A DNA stretch of 64,000 nucleotides from Diplocarpon mali (taxonomy: Eukaryota > Ascomycota > Leotiomycetes > Helotiales > Drepanopezizaceae), in assembly GCA_024741835.1 (NCBI GenBank), contig JAENRP010000094.1:1-64000 (forward strand). The letters run 5' to 3'. Below the pieces are notes generated by a model. That model saw only the letters and a list, made by a program, of their open reading frames with translations. It was not told the origin of the DNA and did not search any database. Both the position numbers and the translations under genes were made by a program. This document shows, in pieces, positions 22,812 through 35,068 of the stretch (position 1 is the first letter of the stretch; the number at the start of each line of letters is the position of its first letter).

Positions 22812-25800
22812 GTGGCTACTCCCCTTCTAAAGCGCTACGTAATAATCCAAGCTCACGCAAGATTCGTTATCGTAGCTGAATCATTAGGACTAATAGCTGA
22901 GATTACCAGCTTAATTGCTAAAAGTACTCCACTGCCTAAATCACCTAATTTTAAAGGGACTAATATATAGTACCCTAAACTTGAATTTAACAGTTTATCT
23001 CCTCCTCCTCCTCCTTCTCCTCCTTTCGATAACTCTATATATATATATATAAATAAGATGTCGTTATCTTCGGCTGCCCTTAGCCTCCCTAAGTCTTAAA
23101 AGCTTAAAGGCGCAGAGGACTATAGCTAGTAAAGGAATAAGGTTTTGAACCTTGCAAAGTCAAACGCCTTAACTATATATCTCTATACAAAAGCTAGAAT
23201 ATATACTTTACCTAAGGTTGACTTATAAGACCGTTCTATTACACTTAAGGAAAGGGACAATTAGGTTAGATAGGAAGCTAAGGAATCTTAGATAAAGCTT
23301 GCTATTATACTTAATTGCAAACTAGGCCTACTAGCTTATATAAAAGGTGACAAATCTACCTTAGATATATAGGAAGCTCTTTAAAAATAGTATAAAGGAT
23401 CTGGAATAGTGCTTGAATATAATGCTATATAGACCTATATTACTATCAAATATAACGACTTCAACTTACTTAAAGCTTATATCGTCGCCTTTAGGCTTTT
23501 AATCACTAAATTAGAAGCTTTCGACTTTGCCCCTCCCTCTTACTAGTACCCTATTATGTTTATTATTAGCTATTCCAATAGATGGCCCATTTAGGCAGAT
23601 CGATAATACTCTAACCTTCGCTTAGCTATAGCAGCTGGACGAAAATCAAAGATCACCTTTAAAGCTCTTATTAAAGATATCACTAATAAAGCTCAAGCCT
23701 TATAGAGTTTAAAAATAAACGGAACCGTTTTATATAGTAATAAATTAGCTAGTAAGCCGCATTCCTCTAACTATAAGAAGTCAGAAAACAAAGGAGGTTT
23801 TAAAGACTTAAAGAAGAGCACCTTTAGGAATACTACTAACTCCCTTAACTCTCCTAACTCCCCCTATCCTTATTGCAAGCAACTAGAGCCATACTATAAG
23901 GCAGAAGATTGCTTTATAATTAACAAATCGAAAAGAGAGGCCTAAGAGAAGGATTTAAGGAAGAAGTACGTATTCTATCACCTTAAAGGCAAGGACGATA
24001 AGTCCTTGCTATTATTACTAAAAGGCAAGAAGCCTTTTAAGAAGACTTAGAAGGAAGACGAAGAGTCAGATAATGACCTCTTTAGGTATACTATGCTATT
24101 ACTAACCCTGGGGCCAATTCTCACTCGCGAGCCTGGCCTAGGAGTCAATTCCTCACTAGGGTCAATTTCTACTCGCGGGCCGGGACCGGGAGTCAGTTCT
24201 TTTACCTCTTACTTCTTATTAAAATTGAGGAATCGTTAGCTATACGATATAGGTGCTAGTAAGCATATCTCTAATAATCTCTTTAAGTTCACTTCCTATA
24301 TTACTTAAAATAATCTACCCTCCTTAAGTATAGTTAATAGATCTATTCAATCTCTTAATATTAGTACTTATAAAGTCAACGCACTTAAATCCAATAGAAA
24401 GGTATATATTCTTAAGTTAATTAATACTCTTTATATACCTTAATCACCTATCTACCTATACTTAGGTAGCAAACTTAATAAAATCAAAGGCTTCTATCGA
24501 AATAGCAAGCTGTTCTTATCTAATAAGAAGGAAATTTGCACTATCGATAATAATATATATATTAATAAGGAATAGCCTTCTACTAACTCCTTTAGTTATA
24601 TAAGTGGATATGCTCTCCTAGCTGCTATTGAGAATAGACCTTTTAATATTAAGCTCTAGTACTATCGATTAGGCCACGCTGGCCTATAAACGGTTAGAAA
24701 GACCTAATCTGCTATTACTAATATATAAATTAAGGAAATAAAATCAGAGAAGATGCGAATCTGCGCTCCTTATAAGAAAGGCAGACCTCTTTAATAAGTT
24801 AATAAACGTTTAGCTTGCCCTCGACCTATAAAGGCACTTGATAAGCTATACATCGATATTATTCATCTAAAGCCAACTAGCCTTAATAGCTATAAATACG
24901 CTTCTATCTTCACTTGCTTAGCTATAATAGCTAGATAGGAATAGACTTATACAAACAAATCTAATGCTTTTAAAGCAAATAAGAAGATGATCAGCCTCTT
25001 ATAAACTTAGTATAATCGTATAATTAAGTAGTAGAAAACTGATAGAAGTAAGGAGTACTCTCTTATACAGATGCGAATACTTATAGAAAACCTTAGTATG
25101 ATTTTGAAGGAATCTACTCTATATATACTAGAATAAGACGGCAGATTAGAACGATTAATTTGCATACTAATAGAAAAGTTGCAAATAGCTGTAATTAATT
25201 AAAATATTCCCTCCTTTCTTTAGCCTTACCTCCTTCTTTCGGTGATATATATTACCAATCTTACCGCCTCTGATATTCTAAGTAGTAAGACTTTATATAA
25301 GGTCTTTTAGGATAATATCAAGCCTAATAAGCCTTATACTCCCTTAGTTAAGCATCTTTGAGTACTAGGCTATTGCGTCTATATGCTAATTGAGAAAGAA
25401 AAGCGAACTTAGAGTAATAAACTCGCTTTAAAAGCAAAGGTAGGTACTCTTATCGGATTTAATAGCAGAAGTATTTATTAGATCTATATACTATCGCAAA
25501 TAGGTAAAAAGATTATTTGATCATCTTACGTTCGATTCGATAAAGACGGCCTAATTATAAAGCCGCAATTAAAGGGTGATTTGACTCCTAGGCCGGGACC
25601 GCGAGTCAATTCTGACTCTTACGATAATTTCACTCCTAGGCCGGGACCGCGAGTCAATTCTGATTCAAGAGAAGCTAATAAAGCTGAGCTTCCAACTTTA
25701 AGAAAGAGAGGAAGACCTCCTAGTTTAAAGAATAAGGCTTACCCTTAGCCTTTTGAGAAGAGAGCTACTCGCTTAACTTATGCTCTTGGATTCAAAGCTG

Positions 25801-27477
25801 ATAACTCTAATGATAAGGAAGCCTATTTAGGCGCCTTCTATATGGCCTTACTCGACTCTCCTTATCTAAATGACTTGAAAACAGTCGAATAAGCCTTCTC
25901 TCGCGCTAATGCTAATAAATAGCGATCTGCGATCAACTTTAAGTATAATTCCCTCGCTTATAAGGATATATAGGTAGTAGTGAAACGCTTAGAACTCTTT
26001 AAAGACGATAGAGTCCTTAGATCGAGGCTTATCTTTAAAATAAAAAGAGATTAAAATAGGGAAATCTCCTGATAGAAGGTCAGATTTGTTATATAAGGCT
26101 ATATGCAATAATAAGGTCGAGATTATAACTAGACTTTTGCTAGAGTATGCAAATCTGCGGTTTAGAAGATCGCAATTGCGCTCGCAGTGCTATACGACTT
26201 TAAGCTAGATCAGTTCGATATCGAGATAGCTTTCCTTAATTCAGAAGCTAACTCTAATATCTATATCAAGTTACCTCTTAAATATACTTAAGATAAGGTC
26301 GTTCTTTTACCTTAAGACTACTATCTTAAGCTTCTTAAGGCCTTATATAGCTTAAAGTAATCTCTATGACTATAGTAAGAAAAGCTATAGTCTGAGCTGT
26401 AAAAGCTCGATTTTCAACTTCTTAATACTAACAATTGCGTATATATTAACCGCGCCTCTTAGATTCTCATCGTTACCTATATCGACGACTTCCTTATAAT
26501 AGCAAAGAAGGGTAATATATATAATAAGTTTAAAAGAGATCTTCGCAACCTCTTTAAGATTATAGGTAGCGAACCGGCTAACTACTTCTTAAGAGTATAT
26601 ATAATTAGAGATTAATAAAATAGAACGATCTCGCTTTATTAAAACGCCTACGTTAATAAGGTTCTTAAACGTTTTTATATAACTAATTGCAAGAGCGTAC
26701 TAATGCCTTTTGCTAGTAGTTATAAAGTTCATATAATCAAATTTGAAGGCTAAGCCACTCTATAAGAAGTAAAGCTATACTAAGAGATCTATAGTTCTCT
26801 ATAGTACCTTGCGCACTATACGCGTTAGGATATACTATACTATTGCTCTATTCTTAGCAAATTCCTTACTAACCCTTTGCTATAATATATAGCAGCTTTA
26901 AAACGAGTTTTACAATACTTATAAGGAACGCGATTCTATTATACTACCTTCGGAAGTAAAACAACTGACCTAGAGCTTTAGAAATTGTATAGCTACTGCA
27001 ATTCTGACTAAGCAGGTAATAGAGGAAGTAAAGCCTCCTATTCTAAGGCCGTCTTCTTCCTTAATAATAGTATAATTACCGCCTCCTTTAAGTGATAAAC
27101 TATTATCGCTCTCTTATCTATAGAAGTAGAGTATATTGCTATATGCAAATTCGCATAAAAGGCCTCTTAGATACGCCAGGTACTTAAGGAAATGGGCTAT
27201 AGTAGTAACGACGCTACTAAAGTCGAGATGATCTGCGATAACTAAGGAGCCCTTTATCTTACCGAAAACCCCGAATATTATTAGAGAACGAAGCATATCG
27301 ATATTAAGTTTTATTATATTCGGCAAAAGCTTTAGAAAGGCCATTTGGACCTCTAGTATACAAATACCAAAGATAACGCTGCCGATAGACTTACTAAGAG
27401 CTTAAATAGCTCCAACTACGCCGCCTTTATCAAATTGTTAAATATAAAGGTTCTATACCTCGATTAAGGGGTGATTT
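22812..27477 (+). pseudogene. Copia polyprotein of element A
   Basis: Collinear with B from the gag (ATPLLKRYVII) to the C-terminus ending ...YLD before TAA. Landmarks: gag LKGAEDYS, protease LYDIGASKHISNN (24240-24280), integrase TDRSKEYSLIQMR (25030-25070), RT YIDDFLIIAKK (26475-26510) and RNase H SIEVEYIAICKFA (27115-27155). Dozens of TAG/TAA codons replace Gln/Trp. Four 23-bp motifs lie in frame, at about 24123, 24171, 25584 and 25632. Confidence 0.85.
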
Positions 27478-27600
27478 TTTTTTATACCTCTATTATAGGG
27501 TGATTTTTTTTTGCACTTCTATTAAGGGGTGATTTTTTTTACTCCCGGGCTGGGCCCGCGAGTTGTTTTTAATTTACTAAAGGGTGGATTTCCTACTCTA
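27474..27600 (+). repeat. Tandem GGGTGATTTTTTTT units and a motif copy after the stop codon of A
   Basis: Three imperfect ~31 bp units, each ending in GGGTGA followed by 8-9 T, begin at the stop codon. A 23-bp motif copy (27541-27563) follows directly. B (39719-39815) and C (44355-44456, reverse) have the same arrangement. Confidence 0.8.
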
Positions 27601-27740
27601 AAGTAGAGCGCGCTAGCGACCTCTACTCTATTTCCCATATCTGCAGGTTGATTTTTTATACCAAACTGTAAATTATAATAAAAGTTATAACGTTATATAT
27701 ATTGCTGGCGAGTACCTTTAAAGGTCTCCCCAGAGGGGTG

Positions 27741-27987
27741 TATTACAAGTATGCCTATTACATATTTATCATATGATCTATCATATGACATATTATATAT
27801 ATAATATATCATATGACTTGCCATATGACTTAGCGCCTTTATTAAAAAGGCCGCTTACCTTAAATAGCTCCTAGTTAGAGAGCTCTTATGAATTAAGACA
27901 CCTAACATCGTCGTTTGCACCTTATACTTCTTCGTGCCCTCTTCTAGTTCACTATTAAGTTTACTATCAGAGAACCTCCTTGCCACA
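27741..27987 (+). repeat. 3' LTR of A
   Basis: Starts TATTACAAGTATGCC (RIP-altered) and keeps an unmutated end, TTGCCACA, which shows that the family's LTR ends in CA. Confidence 0.9.
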
Positions 27988-27992
27988 TTAGC

Positions 27993-30802
27993 TAATAAAA
28001 GAACGTTTTAATATGCTAAAAATTGGAGATAACTTAATAAAGCAAGAATGCGAACTACTCTATAAAACCTTAATAAATCAAAAGGACGCCTTGGCTTTTG
28101 ACTAAACGGAACTTGGCCAGATTCGAAAAGAGGTCACGCCTTATATTAAGATTAAGACAATACCCTATAAAGCCTAATAAGAGAAAACATTCAAGGTCCT
28201 TAAAGCTCTTTAAGAAAAGGTAATCGAAATATTAAAGGATAGGCTAAAGTAAGGTGTTCTTAAGTTCTATAATAGCCCTTATAGGAATAAATAGTTCTTA
28301 GTTGCTAAGAAAGAAAAGGGATCTTATAGACTAATAATAGCAGTAGTAGAGATAAACCGAGTAACTGTTAAGGACGCCAACGTTCCTCCGAATATAGATG
28401 AGTTCTCAAATGAATTCGCAGGATTAACCTATAGCTCTTTTATTAACTTCTTCTTTAAATACGACTAATTTATTCTTAATATTAAATCGAGAGATATAAT
28501 AGCAATTCAAACCCCTCTTAAGCTACTTTAAATAATAAGATTACCTTAAGAGGCTATAAATTCGATCGCTTAATTTATTTAAGTAATTTATAAGATACTA
28601 ATAGATTATATACCTAATATTACACTCCCTTATATAGACGATATTAGAATAAAAGGATTAAGATTATTCTACAATTATAAAGAAGTTCTCCTTAGCATAT
28701 AACGATTTATAATAGAATACATTTAGAACCTAGACTAAGTACTTATACAATTTAAAAGGGCAAGAGCAACAGTTAGTCCGAAGTTATAATACTATCTTCT
28801 ATCGATAGAAATTATTAGTTTCGTTACTGATTCCAATAGCCGAAGTCCTTAAAGGGCTAAAGTACTTAAAATTGACAAATAAAAGAGGTATAATAATATA
28901 GCAGAAGCTCGCGCGTTTATTAGCGTTATAGTATACTATCGCATTTGGATCAAGGATTTCGCTAAAAAGGCAGTACCTATTTACGCCTTATTTTAAAAAG
29001 GGGCTAAGTTTCAATAGGAGGAACCTTAAATAGAGGCTATAAAACAACTGAAGCAAGCGTTGCTTAAAGCGCTATATCTAATTAAAATAGACTATAAAGC
29101 CGACGCTAGGCCAATTATACTAATAGTTGATATAAGCTTAATCAGATAGGGTACTATCCTTTAATAAGCTAATAGCTAATAGAAAAGACATTTAGCTTAC
29201 TTTAAAAGCGGTCTTTAGAATCCAGCGGAGATAAAGTATAATGCTATTAAATAGGAATATAAAAGAGCCCTAAAGGTAATGAAAAAGATAAAAAGCGACC
29301 TTTATAATACTTACTTCATCTTTGAAACTAATGCTAAAGTGCTAGTAGAACAATTGAATAAGGCCGCAAGCGATCTCCTAAGGGCTTTATTAATAAAATA
29401 GATTACTTAAATAAGACTAATGGACTTTAAAGTCAAACACATTCTAGGAATGAAAAACACTACTGCAGATGGCCTTTTAAAAAGAACTCGTCCCTACCCC
29501 TTTAATTTAATTAAAGAAGATAAAATAGATATTAATAAGTAGGTAGAGAATAAAGTTGGTTATCTATTAATATATCGCCTTAAAGGGACTTGACTCGCGG
29601 TCCTAGCCTACAAGTCAAATAAGAGAATTTTATTACCTAACTACTTAAGTGACTTTAAGGAAATCGCAAAATTTTTAATTACGCTTAGACAACTAAAGAC
29701 AATTCCTCTTAAGGATTTTCAAAAGTTTAAAGCTAAAGCTCTGATTTATCTAATATAAGGACGGCGATTATTTAAAAGGAGCAATAACTTATTTCCTATA
29801 TAGCTCTATTTAAATAATAACAAACTGCGAGCTAAGGCTATTTAAGATATTTATAAGGAGATTGGCTACTAAGGAGCTAAGTCCACTTACTACTAACTCT
29901 TAAGAAAATTCTTTTAGAAAGGCTCTTTTAAGGACTATAAAGCTTTTGTAAAGAGTTGCATCCCCTATTAGAAACGAAAACCTAATTGTAAGGAAAATCC
30001 CTTGTTCCTAACCTAGTTATTAGGCCTTTTCTATAAAGTCAGTTTTAATATTATATAAGTACTAATAATCGAAAATGGGATTATATATTTTATTTTAGCA
30101 AAGGAAGACTTATTAAGATAGCCTAAAGGATAACCTTTAAGATCTACTAACTCTAAATCTATTGCAAAGTTCCTTTAAGAAGACGTAGTCTATTACTATA
30201 GACTTTTTAATAGACTAACTATTAATAGAGGCCTTGAAAATAAAGGAGTAGTTAAAGCTTTTTCGCGAAAATATAGCATTAAATAGGTTCAAATCTTACC
30301 GTATAATTCGAAAGCTAATAGAGTAGTAGAGCGAGGATATTGCGACATTCTTAATAGGCTATTTAAAGTTACTTATAGAAGATTTAAGAATTGAATAAAA
30401 CACTTTTATAGAATACTCTTTGCTTATCAAACGATAATCTATAAACCGACTAGAGTTATACTATTTTTCCTTATCTATAATAGAGAGGCATAGCTCCCTC
30501 TTAAATCCCGATGGCCTATTTAGAGATTATTCGACTATAGTCAAATTTAGAACCGTTCCGATTTACTAGCAATAAAATGCCGATAACTTAAGCTTTAAAA
30601 TATAGATATAGAGGAAATCATTCTGCGAAAGAAACAATATAAGGAAAAAGCTAAAGAAGCATAGGCTGCTTCTAAAGTACTTAAAACGCACCCTATTTAG
30701 AAAGATGATCTTATCTTAGTCTATAACATTATAAGAAGCATTAATATATCGGCAGATACTAAACTTGACTATCGATAGCTTGGCCTATTTAAAGTTAAAT
30801 CT
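27993..30802 (+). pseudogene. G reverse transcriptase, RNase H and integrase (gypsy)
   Basis: The Ty3/gypsy order RT, RNase H, integrase is clear. RT: QGVLKFYNSPYRNxxFLVAKK (28255-28315), YRLIIAVVEINRVT, and the active-site segment TLPYIDDIRIKG near 28620-28655, which keeps the DD. RNase H: ARPIILIVDISL at 29105 and FKVKHILGMKNTTADGLL at 29430-29480. Integrase: an HHCC-like region (~29770-29960), a DDE core (~30020-30500) and SANRVVERGYCDI. A 23-bp motif lies at about 29592-29614. E2 interrupts at 30803 with TSD AATCT. Confidence 0.85.
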
Positions 30803-30997
30803 TATTAAGATGGGTGATATAGCCATCACTCCGATGTATTGTTATATGACCCTACTGCTTAGTTAGTAGGATATTGATACGTATATAGCTATAGGGAAGA
30901 AAGGGGTAACCTTCCTTCCCTAACTCTTATTAATATATCGACTATCGACCTTTAGAAGCCTCCTTTACCTATTGCGCCGACTTACTTAAGCTTAATA
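30803..30997 (+). repeat. 5' LTR of E2
   Basis: 195 bp, matching 1522-1716. GGTTATAAGCC, the half-tRNA-type primer site, follows at 30998. Confidence 0.92.
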
Positions 30998-31401
30998 GGT
31001 TATAAGCCTTAGCTAGACTAATAATAGATTATTAACTTCCCTTAGAAAGCACTTGCGCCGCAACTGTTAGTAGGAAGTTGAACGAGACTTATAGTAAGAG
31101 GCGAGCAATCGGCGAATAGGAGGTATAATTCCCTATTTAGCCAACCTATATTATAAGAGGTATGATTCCTTACTCTATAACCCTTTGGTACTGCAAGAGG
31201 TATAATTCCTTGCTTTACTATATTTCGTAAGAGGTGTGATTCCCTGCGTTATAGCCTAAAAACCCTTTTCGATAAGAGGACTTCCTCCCTATTTAATACT
31301 TCTATAATACCTGCTATTTAATTATTTCGACTTTTCGATAGGAGGAGTGCCTTTAACTATTTAATTTATTTGATTTTAACGCAATTCTATTCGAAACGGC
31401 A

Positions 31402-34400
31402 ATAGCTTCTGATTCCGATCGAAATACTAGACCTAAAGACCTCTAACTCTCTTAAAAGAACTGGCAATAATAGTTCGACGATTTAGAGCTTTACTTTAAG
31501 AGTAAAGGTATTGAAATAGCGATTTAAAAGACACTTATTAAATACGCGAGAATAGCCCCTTATACTCCTTCTACTAATTCGTCTACTTCTACTTTAATAG
31601 CTAATACAATTGCTAAGGATTTGCTAAATATATTAAATAAGCTTAGCTTAAGAGCCTTAGTAGATAATAACTAAGAATCCTAAAGGCAGATTTTAAATAT
31701 AGAAAAGGAAAAGGAGTATAGGCTAGCCTTAGTTAAATGCAAACTTAAGATTAATAGAGGTTTAAGTGATAAAGACCGAGATTTTATTCGAGTTTATAAT
31801 AATATAAAGATAAGATAGGATACTTTAAAGGCAAAATACTCTTAAATAACTACCTTTAATATCTAGCATCTATTATAGCAGATCACTTTATTTTAATATA
31901 GAAAAGATAAAGATAGTAAGAATATAGATATAAATATAGACTCTACTTAATTTATATTATATAAAGTAAGGAGGAGAGTAAGAGCTATAGATCCTAGGAT
32001 AGCTATAACTTTTAAGGAAACTTAGCTTTTTAGTTTTCTACTTAATAGCCTTCCTCTTAAGTTTGCTATTGTAAAACAATCTCTTCTTATCTAACCTAAC
32101 CTTAAGATCTATAAGAAGATCGACCTCCTTTGAACTATTGAGTAAGACTTCGAAGGACGCTTTAAATCGGCAAATGCCGCGTTATAGGATAATAATAAGC
32201 TTAAGAAGAGGAAGGAGCGTAGGATAAGCCCTTAAGCTTATTAGGGATGCTACTTTTATAATAGTACTTATAATATTACTAATTGTAAAGTTAAAAGGCA
32301 ACTGATTAATATAATCGCTAGCTTTAATATTAAGAAGCAATTAAAGCAGAAGTTAAGAAGCAAACTGCCCTTATCCTACCAAAGGCCGCAACTACTAAGG
32401 AAAGGCAAAGGAAAAGGCTATTTAGCCAGAACTTTAGCAGATACCTCTAATAATAATAGTAGGTTATCTAAACCTAAATCCACTTTTAATAATTCAAATA
32501 ATAATTATAATAAAGATGCTTATATTTTAAAAGCCGATCTTTATAAGATCTTTGAATTTGATTAGTATAATAATACTAGTTATATAGCATATATAACTGA
32601 TAAACCTTACCTATTTAAAGGCCTACTTACTAAAATAAAAAGGCGCTTTATTAAGGTTGGTAGTAGAAGGTTATATGCAGATTTAATAGGTATAATAGAG
32701 ATAAATATCGCTAGCGTTTCTTTCCTTTTATAAAATATTCTCCTTATGCCTAGCTTAAGCATTAATCTTTTATCTAGCTATAAGATCTATATAGAGTTGA
32801 ATTATATAAGAGTTTTTAATAATCAATTTATATAGTTTATAAATAACGATTATAAAGTAATTTTTAAGGCTAAAATTAAAGATAGACTTTATATTATCTT
32901 AAAGGTAATATTATAAAAATTGACTCCTAGGCCAGACCTATAAGTAGATTCCTTTAAGGAAAGTGCACTCTTTGCCTTAATACAATTAAGTAAGGATAGG
33001 GAGAATAGATGGACTCTTAAGCTAGGATCGCAAGTGAAATTCGTAAAAATGACTCTTAAGTTAAGACTATAGGTAGATTATAAGGTATTCTTAAAGGTGA
33101 CTCTTAAGCTAGGATTATAAGTGAATTTAGTAGAAATGACTCTTAGGCTAGGACTGCAAGTAGATTCTATAGATTCGCTAATGATAACTCTTAAGCTAGG
33201 ATTGCAAGTGAAATTCGCAGAAATAACTCTTAAGCTAAGACTGCGAGTGAAATTCGCGAATTTGTTAAAAACGACTCTTAAGCTAGGACCGCAAGTAGAT
33301 CTTACTATTTCTAAGAAATCGACTCTTAAGCCAGGACTGCGAGTAGATCTTGCGGTTTTATTAAAAACGACTCTTAAGCCAGGCTTGCAACTGGAAAATA
33401 GAAAAACCTTAAACTGCTATTACTAGTCCTTTTTAGCCGCTAATAATAAAGTATCGACTGACGATAGGCTATTAAAGCTATTAAAAGCCAAAAGCCTATT
33501 AAGGTATTAGCTAATATATAGAAGATTCGCGCATCTAAGGCTAGAGAAATTGAAAGGCCTATATAAGGTCTTAACTTTAAAATAGAAGATCTAAGTACTA
33601 AAGGATCGCCTAATATACCGAATTTGCAAGCTAATAAAACTTTGAAATCGGATATAAATTAAGCTTAATCTATAGAAAGATTCGATATTAGCACTAATAT
33701 CTATTGATACTATTAGACTATTTATAACTTTAATTAAAGGAAATAATTAGTTTTCTTAAATAGTAGATAACTCTACTTAATAAATATAGACTATTTGCGC
33801 TAGGACTAAATCTAAGCTTATAGAAAAGCTGGAAACTTAAAAAGTGATAAAGGAACGCTAGACCTAATTAAAGCTAATAGCTATTAGGTCTAATAACGCA
33901 TTAGAGATTAAGGTAAAGCTTAATAAATAGGTAAAATAAGGAGTTTACTATAAACTAACTATAATATACAAAGGTTCTTACTAGAATAGCATTGCTAAGC
34001 GAAGTATTTAATAAGTAAAGACTGACTATTGCACTCTACTATAAGATGCTAACCTACTATTAGAATTCTAAGACCTTATAGTTAAGGCAGACGCATACTT
34101 ATAAAATAGAATAGGTAGTAGACTAATAGTTAATAGCACTTAAATATTGCTATATAAGGCATATTTTAAATAGAAACTAAGCCTAGACTATATCCGCATC
34201 TTTAAAAGCGTCTATTACTCTTATATTAGCCTGAAGTCTTAGCCCGCGGGTATAAAAAGCAAAAAGCTAATAGACTAAGGTAAAGAGTATATATTTATTG
34301 AGTATATTAAATAGATAATAAAGTAATAGATAGTATATGCGTTAGATCTAAGGCGAGTAATCATATCCTTAATAGTTGAGTTTAATATATTTCGAAATAA

Positions 34401-34677
34401 GAGGGAGCTATCCTTAAAGCTCTATATACCTAGAGATTCGCAAGGTATATTAGTCGACGGTAATACTATTAAGCCGAATTAATAACCCCTCTCTCTTAGC
34501 TTAGGTATATTAAGCGCACTTGCTAATTAATGACCTACTAGTCGCCTAAAGGCCGAATAGACTATTCCTATTATCTATAAACTACTTAAAGTATAAAACA
34601 ACTTTGATATTATCATCCCTTTAATTAAAGCACCTATAGTAAAGGATATTCCTAAAATAAGTATAAGTAATAATAAG
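31402..34677 (+). pseudogene. E2 gag, protease, motif array and integrase start
   Basis: Collinear with E1 2127-3639 plus 10201 onward. The frame is read through TAG/TAA codons: gag (NWQQWFDDLELYFKSKG), a degraded CCHC (GCYFYNSTYNITNC), a protease-like region (IAYITDKPYLFKGPL), the in-frame motif array, then YRRFAHLRLEKLKG and integrase. The start codon is ATA, probably a mutated ATG. B interrupts at 34678. Confidence 0.82.
32923..33392 (+). repeat. In-frame array of ten 23-bp motif copies in E2
   Basis: Copies start at 32923, ~33014, ~33053, ~33101, ~33140, 33187, 33226, 33274, 33322 and 33370. The last four steps are exactly 48 bp (16 codons). The array keeps the polyprotein frame and encodes repeated TLKxGxxV units, with acidic and basic spacers. 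It sits between the protease and GAG-pre-integrase. Confidence 0.87.
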
Positions 34678-34926
34678 TGTTGCAGGTATGCCCGTCACAT
34701 GTTTGTCACATGATCTATCACATGACATATCATACATATAATATGTCATATGACTTGCCATATGACTTAGCGGCTTCGCTAAGAAGCCCGCTTACCTTAA
34801 GTAGCTCGTAGTTAGAGAGCTCTTATAAATCAAGATACTCAATATCGTCGTTTGCACCTCATACTTCTTCGTACCCTCTCTTCTAGTTTACTATCAAGTT
34901 CACTATCTAAGAACCTCCTTGCTATA
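34678..34926 (+). repeat. 5' LTR of B
   Basis: 249 bp. Against the 3' LTR the differences are nearly all transitions (for example CACATG here, TATATG or CATATG there). GGTTATAAGCCCCGCATG follows as primer-binding site. Confidence 0.93.
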
Positions 34927-35068
34927 GGTTATAAGCCCCGCATGCCTATAAATAGCATTCGACAAATTCCATCGATCAGAGTCTCCCTTATAAACGAAAA
35001 GGCTGATTGACATTTTGAGTTTTACTTAACTAACGACGCATAATAAGCGTTATCTCAATAATAAAACA

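Larger units (their letters stand above)
22421..27987 (+). mobile_element. Ty1/copia element A
   Basis: LTRs at 22421-22667 and 27741-27987 (247 bp each) with TSD TTAGC at 22416-22420 and 27988-27992. The interior is collinear with element B. It is the most heavily mutated of the three copies; no long open frame survives. Confidence 0.92.
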
